A stretch of 64,000 nucleotides of DNA, from NCBI RefSeq assembly GCF_013487865.1, contig NZ_CP047409.1, positions 1,550,001 through 1,614,000 on the forward strand, given 5' to 3'. The notes under the pieces are model-generated. The model was given only the letters and a program-made list of their open reading frames with translations. It ran no database searches and was not told the origin of the DNA. This DNA comes from Lactobacillus johnsonii (GTDB lineage: Bacteria > Bacillota > Bacilli > Lactobacillales > Lactobacillaceae). Positions 7,575 to 15,239 of the stretch are shown piece after piece. The number at the start of each line of letters is the position of its first letter. The first letter of the stretch is position 1. The position numbers and the translations under genes are program-made.

Positions 7575-9476
7575 TTACATATCTAATGCTACTTTGTTTT
7601 GTTGATTATAAACTTGATGATCGTCAATTTTTTGCTGAAATTTGATTAATCTCATCCCGTTCAAGATAACAATTAAGATACTAAATTCATGAATAAACAT
7701 CCCACTTGCCATTTCAACATAACCCGCAAACAAACCGATGAACAACAATAAGACTGTCAGTAAAGCCATCACGATATTTTCATTCATGTTCAAAATTGTC
7801 TTCTTGGATAAGCCAAGGGCATAAGCGATCTTCCGCAAGTCATTTTTAACTAAAACTATGTCTGAAACTTCAATGGCAACATCCGTTCCACTACCAACGG
7901 CAATTGCAACATTAGCATTAGCTAAGGCCGGACTATCATTGATCCCATCACCAATAAAAGCAATATGGTGTCCCTTGGCTCTTTCTTTTTTAACAAAAGC
8001 AGCCTTGTCTTGTGGCAACATTTGACCATGAACTTCATCGATTGACAACTTCGCCGCAATTCGTTCAGCAGTTTCTTGATTGTCTCCAGAAAGCATAACT
8101 AACTTTTTAACCCCTAATTCTTTTAAGTGGGTTAAAGCATCATTAGCTTCTGGGCGCAATTGATCTTTAATGCCAAAAACAGCTAATTGACTTTGGTCTT
8201 CATTAGCAAAAGCGACAATTGAATTACCTAATTGACTCAAATGATTAATTGTCTTATCCAATTTTGCATTGGTACGGGTATTTTCAACGATTAAGTCTTG
8301 GTTACCTAAATAATATTTTTGATTATTTAAAATGGCGATGATTCCCTTACCCTTAACAGTTTCCACTTTAATTGAAGCTGGCTTTTGTTTATTTAATTTG
8401 GCAATTGCCTGAGCTAAGGGGTGGTTACTTTGACGCTCAATCTGAGCAGCTAATTTAATAATTTCATCTTTGGACCCATTTAATACCTCAATTGCACTAA
8501 CTTCTGAATGTCCAACAGTCAAAGTGCCGGTTTTATCAAAAGCAATTTCATCAATCCGGTGAGTTTGATCCATTACTTGCGATCCTTTAAACATAATGCC
8601 GCTTTTAGCACCATTACCGATACCAGCAACTGTAGATACTGGTACACCAATAACTAGAGCACCTGGGCAGCTCAGCACCATGACCGTAATAGCTAACTTA
8701 AGATCTTTAGTAATTAGGCCCACAGCAATCGCAATTACAAGTACGGCAGGAGTGTAATATTTGGAAAACCGGTTAATTAACTTTTCTGTATGTGACTTTG
8801 TATCTTGTGCTTCTTCAACCATTTCAATAATTTTACCGAAAGTCGTATCTTCACCGACTGCGGTAGTTTCGACAGTCAATGTACCGTTTTCAAGGATAGT
8901 TCCTGCATATACTTCATTACCGGCTTTTTTATTAACTAATTTAGATTCACCGTTAACACTGGCTTCATTAAGATAACCAGAACCTGAAATAACCTTGCCA
9001 TCGACTGGAACCTGATCACCAGTTTTAACTAAAATCTTCTCACCAGGATCAATGAAATCGACGTCTTCTTTCTCAGTTGAGCCATCATCTTGAACAACTA
9101 ACGCAGTCTGTGGTGCCATTTTGGTTAAATCAGCAACGGCTGACCGCGTTTTCTTTAGGGTTAATTCTTCCAGTACATCTCCTAACATGAATAGCCAAGT
9201 AACAATGGCTGCTTCATTAAATTTACCAATAATGAAAGCACCGATGACTGCCAGCGATACTAAAACATCAATAGAAATTAATTTAACCCTTAAAGATGAA
9301 ATAGCCATCAAAGCAATTGGAAGCACTCCGACAATCCCCACGATAAGCATTAAAGCCTGGTATGGTAAATTTATGTGCAATAGCCATTTAGATCCTTCAG
9401 CAAGCAACAGCAGAATAGTATTAACAAGCAAAAGCTGCTTTTTGTACCTCATAAAAAATTGTTGTAACTTAATCAT
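7575..9476 (-). CDS. P1B-type heavy-metal-translocating ATPase with CPG motif
   Basis: Membrane pump of 633 residues. It has paired N-terminal membrane helices without an HMA domain, the actuator loop with NGES (residues 175-178, usual TGES), the transmembrane metal motif CPG at 270-272, phosphorylation site DKTGT (D314), HP motif (H352-P353) and the GDGINDSPAL hinge. The last helices end in IHEFSILIVILNGMRL. P1B ATPases usually have CPC (Cu, Zn/Cd), CPH (Cu) or SPC (Co/Fe), so CPG does not assign a metal. It is first gene of the operon, with ribosome site GGGAGAGG before ATG 9476 and a well-formed promoter upstream. Export of a toxic transition metal is the likely job. Confidence 0.9.
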   Translation of the reverse strand: MIKLQQFFMRYKKQLLLVNTILLLLAEGSKWLLHINLPYQALMLIVGIVGVLPIALMAISSLRVKLISIDVLVSLAVIGAFIIGKFNEAAIVTWLFMLGDVLEELTLKKTRSAVADLTKMAPQTALVVQDDGSTEKEDVDFIDPGEKILVKTGDQVPVDGKVISGSGYLNEASVNGESKLVNKKAGNEVYAGTILENGTLTVETTAVGEDTTFGKIIEMVEEAQDTKSHTEKLINRFSKYYTPAVLVIAIAVGLITKDLKLAITVMVLSCPGALVIGVPVSTVAGIGNGAKSGIMFKGSQVMDQTHRIDEIAFDKTGTLTVGHSEVSAIEVLNGSKDEIIKLAAQIERQSNHPLAQAIAKLNKQKPASIKVETVKGKGIIAILNNQKYYLGNQDLIVENTRTNAKLDKTINHLSQLGNSIVAFANEDQSQLAVFGIKDQLRPEANDALTHLKELGVKKLVMLSGDNQETAERIAAKLSIDEVHGQMLPQDKAAFVKKERAKGHHIAFIGDGINDSPALANANVAIAVGSGTDVAIEVSDIVLVKNDLRKIAYALGLSKKTILNMNENIVMALLTVLLLFIGLFAGYVEMASGMFIHEFSILIVILNGMRLIKFQQKIDDHQVYNQQNKVALDM

Positions 9477-9506
9477 TTTTCACCTCTCCCTTTCTTGACA
9501 CTACAC

Positions 9507-9512
9507 ATTATA
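9507..9512 (-). promoter_or_regulatory. -10 element of the metal operon promoter
   Basis: TATAAT on the minus strand, 31 bases upstream of the ATPase start codon. The sequence 17 bases further upstream is a poor -35 (AGTCAC), as expected for an activator-dependent promoter. Confidence 0.6.
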
Positions 9513-9533
9513 GGTAAAAAACAATTTAGGTGA

Positions 9534-9549
9534 CTTGACTGTTATCAAG
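9534..9549 (-). promoter_or_regulatory. Fnr/Crp-type operator palindrome
   Basis: CTTGATAACAGTCAAG reads as CTTGA-N6-TCAAG, the TGA-N6-TCA geometry of Crp/Fnr boxes. Taking +1 seven bases past the TATAAT (about 9500), the centre falls at -41.5, the classical class II activator position. The Crp/Fnr gene at the end of the same operon is the obvious candidate ligand. Confidence 0.6.
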
Positions 9550-9634
9550 ATACTAGTGTCTTTTTATATTTATCTTTTAAGCAAAAAATCACAGTTTTAT
9601 CGTGTAAATTTTGTTTAATAAAAGAGAGAATATA

Positions 9635-9672
9635 CAAAAAAGACTAGAAACCATGCAAAAAGCATAGACTCT
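9635..9672 (-). terminator. Terminator of the EF-hand protein gene
   Basis: On the minus strand arms AGAGTCTATGC and GCATGGTTTCT surround a TTTTT loop (one mismatch, G-T pairs) and are followed shortly by a TTTTTT run. Confidence 0.6.
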
Positions 9673-9698
9673 GGCTTTCAAATTTCAGTTCTATAAAA

Positions 9699-10256
9699 TT
9701 AATGTGCTAATTTAATCTCTCCAGCAGCAATTGGCAAAGTTGTATGTGCATCATAACTCATAACATTACCGGCAACGCTAGATGGCAATTTAAGATCCGC
9801 TGGTACGCCGTGAACATAAACTACTCGTTTGTCTAATTGTAGATCGTCACTACCAAATGCTTGCTTAAATTTTGCTTGTAAATCTTTTAATGGAACATCC
9901 TTATCATATTCATAATGACCGTATTTATCTGCAACCGGGTAGCCATCATGGGGAATGTTCATTTCTTGTGGTGCATCATCAAAAGGAACCATCGTTGTCC
10001 CAGATACTGCCTCTGTTTCAGGTAAATCAATAAAGCCATCATGATTCACGTCCTGCATTAGCGTCGGAACATGAGCTTGTTTTCCATCTGGAAATCCATG
10101 GAAATGTTCCCAATGTTCAATATTGGCAGGCGTATCAAACATTTCCACATGAATATGAAGGCTATTACCATTTTCACTGAATGTTGCTATTCCATGCGCC
10201 TGTGTTTCAATTTTATCCGCATTTATTGGTTTAATTTTTGCAATATAGTCGACCAT
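9699..10256 (-). CDS. His-rich protein with a canonical EF-hand loop, function unknown
   Basis: Not a family I can name. The 185-residue protein has no signal peptide or membrane segment, so it looks cytoplasmic. Residues 69-80 read DVNHDGFIDLPE, a perfect 12-residue EF-hand calcium loop (D1, N3, D5, G6, I8, D9, E12). Histidines cluster around it (HIHVEMFD, HWEHFHG, AHVP, and later HDGYP, HYEYD), hinting at binding of a transition metal as well; a CHRD-like or Cu/Zn-SOD-like beta fold is one guess. I use ATG 10256, nine bases after GGAAGG, since the upstream ATG 10265 abuts the ribosome site. Monocistronic, back to back in the same direction with the metal operon. Confidence 0.75.
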   Translation of the reverse strand: MVDYIAKIKPINADKIETQAHGIATFSENGNSLHIHVEMFDTPANIEHWEHFHGFPDGKQAHVPTLMQDVNHDGFIDLPETEAVSGTTMVPFDDAPQEMNIPHDGYPVADKYGHYEYDKDVPLKDLQAKFKQAFGSDDLQLDKRVVYVHGVPADLKLPSSVAGNVMSYDAHTTLPIAAGEIKLAH

Positions 10257-10509
10257 ATTTCTCATCCTTCCATTTGATTATTGCGATATAAATTTGGCAT
10301 AAAAGCATTTTACAAAAATTGATTAAAATCAATAAATTAAATCTTTGATTATAAATATCTTTAATAATTAACATCCATTATCTTATCGTCATGTCAACCA
10401 TTACTGCTTCTCTCATCAACTTAACCAACTCAACTCCCCAAAACACATACTTATCTACACAACCTAAAAATCCAACACGTTGTCCACTCGACCCTCTAGC
10501 TCAACAAGC
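10257..10509. other. Non-coding stretch with a G-poor segment
   Basis: Upstream region of the EF-hand gene. Bases 10257-10380 are AT-rich and should hold its promoter. About 10390-10485 is C- and A-rich with very few G on the plus strand. I see no gene here. Confidence 0.5.
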
Positions 10510-10555
10510 AAAAAGTGTACTAATTCCAATCACCAAAAGAGGAATTAGTACACTT
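10510..10555 (-). terminator. Long perfect inverted repeat, probable second terminator
   Basis: Fifteen-base perfect arms AAGTGTACTAATTCC (10513-10527) and its complement (10541-10555) around a 13-base loop. On the minus strand the structure runs into TTTTT, downstream of the methyltransferase gene. Other roles are not excluded. Confidence 0.6.
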
Positions 10556-10569
10556 CCGATCACCTAAAA

Positions 10570-10587
10570 ATGCCGTTACGCCGGCAT
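10570..10587 (-). terminator. Terminator of the RlmD-type methyltransferase gene
   Basis: ATGCCG/CGGCAT hairpin followed by TTTT on the minus strand, eight bases after the stop codon. Confidence 0.6.
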
Positions 10588-10594
10588 TTATAAC

Positions 10595-11947
10595 CTATTT
10601 TTCTGTACGTTCAAGGACTGCTACAGCTTCAACATGAGGGGTTTGCGGGAACATATCAACTGGATCAATTTCGTCAAAGTCATAACCTTGTTCCTTGAAC
10701 AGTTGTAAGTCACGCACCATGGTTGCTGGATTACATGAAATATAAACAATCTTCTTCGGATTTGTTTCTACAGCAGCTTCAATAAATTCTGGAGTAAGTC
10801 CCTTTCTAGGTGGGTCAACGAAGATGACATCGGTTTTCAACCCTTCTTTAGCCCAGCGCGGCATTACTTCTTCTGCTTTACCTACAACATATTCTGCATT
10901 AGTGATGCCATTTAATTTAGCATTGGCATTAGCATCTTCAACAGCGGGCTCAATGACTTCCATCCCCCGCACTGCCTTAACGTGCTTAGCTACACTAAGA
11001 CCAATGGTACCAATACCAGAATAAGCATCGATTACGACATCATCTAGCTTAAGATCAGCTTTTTGAATAGCTAAATCATACAAACGTGGAGTTTGTAGAG
11101 AATTAATTTGGAAGAAACTTTGTGGAGAAATTTTGAAACTAACATCCCCAATTTTATCGGTAATTTGTGGTTCTCCCCAAAGCAAGTAATCCTTTTTACC
11201 TAAGATCACATTTGTCTTTTTAGGATTATGATTTAAAACTACGCTAGTAACGCCTTTGATCTCACTAATTTCTTTAGTAACTTCTTTTAATTGTGGAAAA
11301 TCTTTATGTAAGCATACTAAAATAACCATAATTTCGCCTGTTGCTTTAGAGCGGCGAACTTCAAGATAGCGCACTTCTCCCTTATTACGATTTTCATCAT
11401 AAGCCGGAACATGATTCTTTCTCAAAATGTTGCGTACTTTAATTAAAACTCGATCAACTTCTGGATCCGTAGTAAAGAAGTTAGTTAACGGCACCAAGTC
11501 ATGAGAATGCTTTCTAAAAAAGCCAATATCAAGCTTGCCATTAACTTCACGTACTGGCACTTGTGCCTTATTCCGATAACCCGTTTCTTCTGGACTAGGC
11601 ATCGTTTGACCAACTTTAACATTATCTAAGTCTGCTTTATGCAGTAAATTAACAACTTGATTACGTTTAAATTCAAGCTGTTTATCATACTTAATATGAG
11701 CCAGTGATGCAAGCCCTGTTTGAACCCATTGGCGAAGTTTCACGTTAATCCGATCTGGACTCTCTTTTTTAATTTTTTCAATTTTAGCAAAAGTAAAATT
11801 TTTCTTTACTTTTAAAATTTTGGCAGAAACAATTTCACCCGGAAGAGCGTTATTTACAAAAACTGTCATCCCATCTAAATGAGCAACACCCATTGCTTCA
11901 TAAGATAAATCTGTAATTTCTAAGTCAACTATTTGATTTTTTTGCAT
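10595..11947 (-). CDS. rlmD: 23S rRNA (uracil-C5)-methyltransferase, RlmD/RlmCD type
   Basis: SAM-dependent enzyme that makes 5-methyluridine in 23S rRNA. The 450 residues comprise an N-terminal TRAM domain (about 1-60), a central domain, and a C-terminal Rossmann methyltransferase with DAYSGIGTIGLS (SAM site), FVDPPRKGL and the catalytic SCNPATMVRDL, whose Cys attacks uracil C6. FFQINSLQ is also a family signature. The 4Fe-4S cysteines (CxxCxxC) that E. coli RlmD has after the TRAM domain are absent: this stretch reads VQTGLASLAHIKY. In Gram-positives one enzyme often does both RlmC and RlmD positions. A short copy of its 3' end lies at 5315. Confidence 0.92.
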   Translation of the reverse strand: MQKNQIVDLEITDLSYEAMGVAHLDGMTVFVNNALPGEIVSAKILKVKKNFTFAKIEKIKKESPDRINVKLRQWVQTGLASLAHIKYDKQLEFKRNQVVNLLHKADLDNVKVGQTMPSPEETGYRNKAQVPVREVNGKLDIGFFRKHSHDLVPLTNFFTTDPEVDRVLIKVRNILRKNHVPAYDENRNKGEVRYLEVRRSKATGEIMVILVCLHKDFPQLKEVTKEISEIKGVTSVVLNHNPKKTNVILGKKDYLLWGEPQITDKIGDVSFKISPQSFFQINSLQTPRLYDLAIQKADLKLDDVVIDAYSGIGTIGLSVAKHVKAVRGMEVIEPAVEDANANAKLNGITNAEYVVGKAEEVMPRWAKEGLKTDVIFVDPPRKGLTPEFIEAAVETNPKKIVYISCNPATMVRDLQLFKEQGYDFDEIDPVDMFPQTPHVEAVAVLERTEK

Positions 11948-11996
11948 AATTCAATCCTCAATATTTAGATACTTGTTACTATTTTACTAAAAAATG

Positions 11997-12680
11997 TTAT
12001 TGCTTTTTAAAAAAGTACGCACTAAAAATACTTAAGATAATTCCTAAAATTAAGCCGCAAATGATTAAGCTCCATGATCCCCAAACGAAGTCGCCTTTTA
12101 TCCAAAGATTATTTAAAAGCATTCCCCAGTCAAACGGCCACCACATGCTCCAAGTTGTACGACTTAAAAACATGGCTAAAATTGATCCTAAAAAACCAAC
12201 TCCTAGTGCAAAATATAGGTTAGTAATTCTCACAAGCCAAGAATAAAATGGTACCAGCCATAAAGATGCTAATAAAACTCCAATTACTGAACAAATCATG
12301 AAGCCTATTTCTTCGGTACTTGAGAAAATAAAACGAACACAGATCATCAAAACTATAAAAATCACGCTTATGATACATGCTTGAATAATTCCATGGAGAA
12401 TTCTACCAATTTCATAGCTTAATAAGTCTTGTGGGGACGTCAATATTTCTCTAAATTTTGTCGCTTGTTTTTGATAATAAGTACTAATACCGACAAGTAG
12501 TCCGATTGACATATTCAACCAGAAATAACCCCATTGTCCCATCATTAATTGAACTAGATATTGGTTATCCCAGAAAACAGCAGCCATCATCAAAACGGCA
12601 ATTAATGGTAGTAGCCATACTAGTAAGCGAACTACACTATGTTTCGTTTTTAAAAATTCAACTTTTAAAATATTAGTCAT
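11997..12680 (-). CDS. ABC-2 type permease, lantibiotic-immunity-like
   Basis: Integral membrane subunit of 227 residues with six predicted helices and a short N-terminal amphipathic start (LKVEFLKTKHS) as in EpiE/MutE/BcrB-type permeases. Together with the ATPase upstream it should form a two-component exporter that removes peptides such as lantibiotics or bacitracin from the membrane. Its start overlaps the ATPase gene by eight bases, so the two are coupled. No bacteriocin structural gene or histidine kinase is nearby, so a specific substrate cannot be given. Confidence 0.78.
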   Translation of the reverse strand: MTNILKVEFLKTKHSVVRLLVWLLPLIAVLMMAAVFWDNQYLVQLMMGQWGYFWLNMSIGLLVGISTYYQKQATKFREILTSPQDLLSYEIGRILHGIIQACIISVIFIVLMICVRFIFSSTEEIGFMICSVIGVLLASLWLVPFYSWLVRITNLYFALGVGFLGSILAMFLSRTTWSMWWPFDWGMLLNNLWIKGDFVWGSWSLIICGLILGIILSIFSAYFFKKQ

Positions 12681-13377
12681 GCTTTATGCCTGCCTTTTCT
12701 AAAGTTGAGATAAATAATTCTTCTAAATCTGTTTCTGGTTCATAGTCTTCTTCTAGGAGCAATTTTCCATCACCTAAAATAGCAATTCGATCTGCAACCT
12801 TTTGAATCTCAGAAAGCATATGACTAGCTATAATTATTGTTTTTCCTTGCTTTTTCTCTAACATCAAAAGTTCACGCAATTCATGAATACCAAAAGTATC
12901 AAGCCCATTTGTTGGTTCATCCAAAATAACTAAATCAGGATTTCCCATAAAAGCCAAGGCAATTCCCAAGCGTTGTCTCATCCCTGTAGAAAAACCTTTG
13001 ACCTTCTCTTGATTATGGTCTCCAAAGCCCAAAGTGTTTAAAATTTGCTCCTGATTTTTATTTTCAACACGGTGAAGTTTTAGTTTTAATTTGATATTTT
13101 CCTCAACAGTTAAATTATCAAACAGTCCCGGTTCTTCAATTAAGGAACCAATTACTTTTAAATCTTCTCTCTTCCAATTTTTATCTTTGAAAGTAACTAC
13201 TCCTTCAGTTGGCTTTTCAATTCCACTAATTATTTTTAATAGTGTCGACTTTCCAGCTCCATTTGGTCCCATAATACAGTAGATTTTGCCAGTAGGAACA
13301 TGAAGATTGATTTGATCTAGAACACGCTTATGTTTAAAATTTGTTCCTAATTCTTTGGTGGTTAAAATATCATTCAT
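12673..13377 (-). CDS. ABC transporter ATP-binding protein, lantibiotic-immunity-like
   Basis: A 234-residue ATPase with Walker A GPNGAGKST, Q-loop region IGSLIEEPGLF, signature FSTGMRQRLGIAL (the canonical LSGGM is FSTGM here, common in this subfamily), Walker B LVILDEPTNGLD and switch His in IIASHM. The pattern of IEEPGLFDNLTVEENIKL fits BcrA/EpiF-type exporters. It pairs with the permease downstream. Upstream is the T-box region, which is transcribed divergently. Confidence 0.85.
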   Translation of the reverse strand: MNDILTTKELGTNFKHKRVLDQINLHVPTGKIYCIMGPNGAGKSTLLKIISGIEKPTEGVVTFKDKNWKREDLKVIGSLIEEPGLFDNLTVEENIKLKLKLHRVENKNQEQILNTLGFGDHNQEKVKGFSTGMRQRLGIALAFMGNPDLVILDEPTNGLDTFGIHELRELLMLEKKQGKTIIIASHMLSEIQKVADRIAILGDGKLLLEEDYEPETDLEELFISTLEKAGIKHD

Positions 13378-13476
13378 CTTAATCCCTCAATTTAAATTTT
13401 TAGTTTTTCTATACCTATCTATTTTACCGCTCAGACTACATAATTCGAAATCTTATTATTTTTATTAATAAATTCA

Positions 13477-13505
13477 TTGACATCTTTTTTTAAGCTTGCT
13501 ATCAT
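13477..13505 (+). promoter_or_regulatory. Sigma-A promoter of the T-box leader
   Basis: TTGACA, 17-base spacer, TATCAT. A strong consensus match directly in front of the T-box leader. Confidence 0.7.
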
Positions 13506-13509
13506 AATT

Positions 13510-13723
13510 GCAATAATTATCGTCACAGTAGTGCTTATGTTAGGCGTCAGAGAGCTGGTGGTGAAGTGCGAACCAGTCAGGCATGAGTTACGAATTACAA
13601 CGATTCATCTTTATTCGGCCACAATCAGTGCCGTTACCACCTGATTAGAGTGCTGCAATCTGCAGTAAATAGGTGGTACCACGGTAATGCGTCCTGTTGA
13701 TTAATTTCAACAGGACTTTTTTA
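13510..13723 (+). promoter_or_regulatory. T-box riboswitch, tyrosine specifier
   Basis: Contains the T-box proper AGGTGGTACCACGG (13671-13684), the distal stem I element AGAGAGCTGG...GAACCAG around 13548-13575, and a rho-independent terminator (GTCCTGTTGA/TCAACAGGAC, 13691-13716, then a T run) six bases before the ribosome site. On the 3' side of stem I the stretch GAGTTACGAATTACAA offers TAC twice (13589-13591 and 13596-13598); either choice is a Tyr codon, and the second has the expected following purine. The TGGT in the T-box bulge pairs with ACCA, consistent with the A discriminator of tRNA-Tyr. Uncharged tRNA-Tyr would allow read-through. Confidence 0.88.
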
Positions 13724-13736
13724 TTGGAGGATTTTT

Positions 13737-15113
13737 ATGAAAAAGAAAGTTTCTTTTCCAGAAGCGATTATTATCTTACTCTTGCTTCTACTTATTTTAG
13801 GTATTTCAGTTATTAAGTTTGAACTGATGCCGGAAGTTCCCGTTCTATTTACAGTATGTTTATTATTATTTTGGCTTAGAATTTGCGGAAATGACTGGTC
13901 TTCAATTCAAGACGGAATCAAAGAAGGAATTGGCGTAGCTATTATTCCAATTTTTATTTTTATCTTAATTGGGGCTTTAATCGGACTATGGATTAAAGGA
14001 AGTATTATCCCATCAATCATGGTACTGGGCTTTCACCTAATTAGCGGTCAATTTTTTGTTCCATCTGTCTTTATTGTCTGCTCAATTGTTGGTCTTGCTA
14101 TCGGAAGTGGCTTTACAACAATTTCAACTGTCGGTATTGCTCTCTTTGGAATTGGGGCTAGTATGAATGCTAATCCAGCTCTTGTTGCTGGTGCAATCAT
14201 TTCTGGAGCAGTTTTTGGGGATAAAATGTCTCCTTTATCTGATTCAACTAATCTTTCTTCTGCAGTTGCAGAAAGTGAATTATTTGCCCACATAAAGAAC
14301 ATGATGTGGTCTACCATTCCTGCCTTTGTTGTTTCTTTAATCCTTTTTTGGATTCTAGGAAACAGTGGTTCAATTGATGCTTCAAAAATTAATCATACCG
14401 TTTCTATCTTAGAGCATAACTTTACTATTACTTGGTGGGCAATTGTACCAATCTTATTGATGTTAATCTGTGCATGGCGAAAGATTCCTGCAATTCCTAC
14501 CTTATTTTTAAACATTACTGTTACAGTCATTATGATTTTTATTCAAAATCCGCACCAATCTATTACTGACTTAACTAACTTAATTATGAATGGCTTTGTA
14601 GCAAAAACTAGTGATTCATCTGTTAATGCCCTTTTAACCAGAGGTGGTATCTCCAGCATGATGGATACAGTTGGTTTAATTATTGCCACCTTATCTCTTG
14701 GTGGACTCCTCATGAAATTCAATATTGTTCAAACTGCTATGGAACCGCTAGTTGAACATCTCAAAAAACCAGGTCGTTTAGTAATCACTACTATTCTTTC
14801 AGGCATTTGTATCAACTTATTTGTTGGTGAACAATACCTATCAGTAATTCTACCAGGGCGTGCCTTTAAACAAGCTTACGATCGAATTGGACTTCACCCG
14901 CTTGCTTTAAGCCGGGTTCTTGAAGACGGAGGAAGTGTAATTAACTACTTAATTCCATGGGGAGTAGCAGGCTCTTTTGCTGCTTCTACTCTCGGGGTTC
15001 CAGTTTTAGCTTTTATTCCATTTACTTTCTTTAGTTTACTTTCTCCACTTTTCTCAATTCTTTCAGGAGTTACAGGAATTGGTTTAAAATGGCAAAAAAA
15101 TCCTAAAAAATAA
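13737..15113 (+). CDS. NhaC-family antiporter-like protein, probable tyrosine transporter
   Basis: Membrane protein of 458 residues with about 11-12 helices and family blocks GSGFTTISTVGIAL and SGAVFGDKMSPLSDSTNLSS. The latter is the NhaC signature with charged residues in a membrane segment. By family it would be called a Na+/H+ antiporter. The Tyr-specific T-box leader makes tyrosine uptake (Na+- or H+-coupled) a better guess, as proposed earlier for T-box-controlled NhaC/YheL homologues. The ribosome site GGAGG lies just after the terminator, so expression depends on the leader. Followed by its own terminator. Confidence 0.85.
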   Translation: MKKKVSFPEAIIILLLLLLILGISVIKFELMPEVPVLFTVCLLLFWLRICGNDWSSIQDGIKEGIGVAIIPIFIFILIGALIGLWIKGSIIPSIMVLGFHLISGQFFVPSVFIVCSIVGLAIGSGFTTISTVGIALFGIGASMNANPALVAGAIISGAVFGDKMSPLSDSTNLSSAVAESELFAHIKNMMWSTIPAFVVSLILFWILGNSGSIDASKINHTVSILEHNFTITWWAIVPILLMLICAWRKIPAIPTLFLNITVTVIMIFIQNPHQSITDLTNLIMNGFVAKTSDSSVNALLTRGGISSMMDTVGLIIATLSLGGLLMKFNIVQTAMEPLVEHLKKPGRLVITTILSGICINLFVGEQYLSVILPGRAFKQAYDRIGLHPLALSRVLEDGGSVINYLIPWGVAGSFAASTLGVPVLAFIPFTFFSLLSPLFSILSGVTGIGLKWQKNPKK

Positions 15114-15124
15114 TTCTTCTCATT

Positions 15125-15172
15125 AAATCCGTACTATATGCGCTTACATAACAAAATAGTACGGATTTTTTT
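15125..15172 (+). terminator. Terminator of the NhaC-family gene
   Basis: Thirteen-base arms AAATCCGTACTAT and ATAGTACGGATTT, followed by a run of T. Confidence 0.85.
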
Positions 15173-15173
15173 A

Positions 15174-15202
15174 TTGACGGATTTTTTATTACATTGTAAA
15201 TT
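15174..15202 (+). promoter_or_regulatory. Probable promoter of the SAM hydrolase/ECF operon
   Basis: TTGACG, 17-base spacer, TAAATT, directly behind the terminator T run and about 38 bases before the start codon. The short leader leaves no room for a riboswitch. Confidence 0.45.
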
Positions 15203-15239
15203 ATTAGTAATTAAAAAAATATTAAAGAGGAGGAATTTG

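Noticed and set aside
8761-9498. Plus-strand frames opposite the metal ATPase
   Set aside because: They are antisense shadows of a strongly coding gene with no family resemblance.
15138-15239. N-terminal extension of the SAM hydrolase
   Set aside because: The start lies inside the preceding terminator; ATG 15240 has a strong ribosome site and matches the family start.
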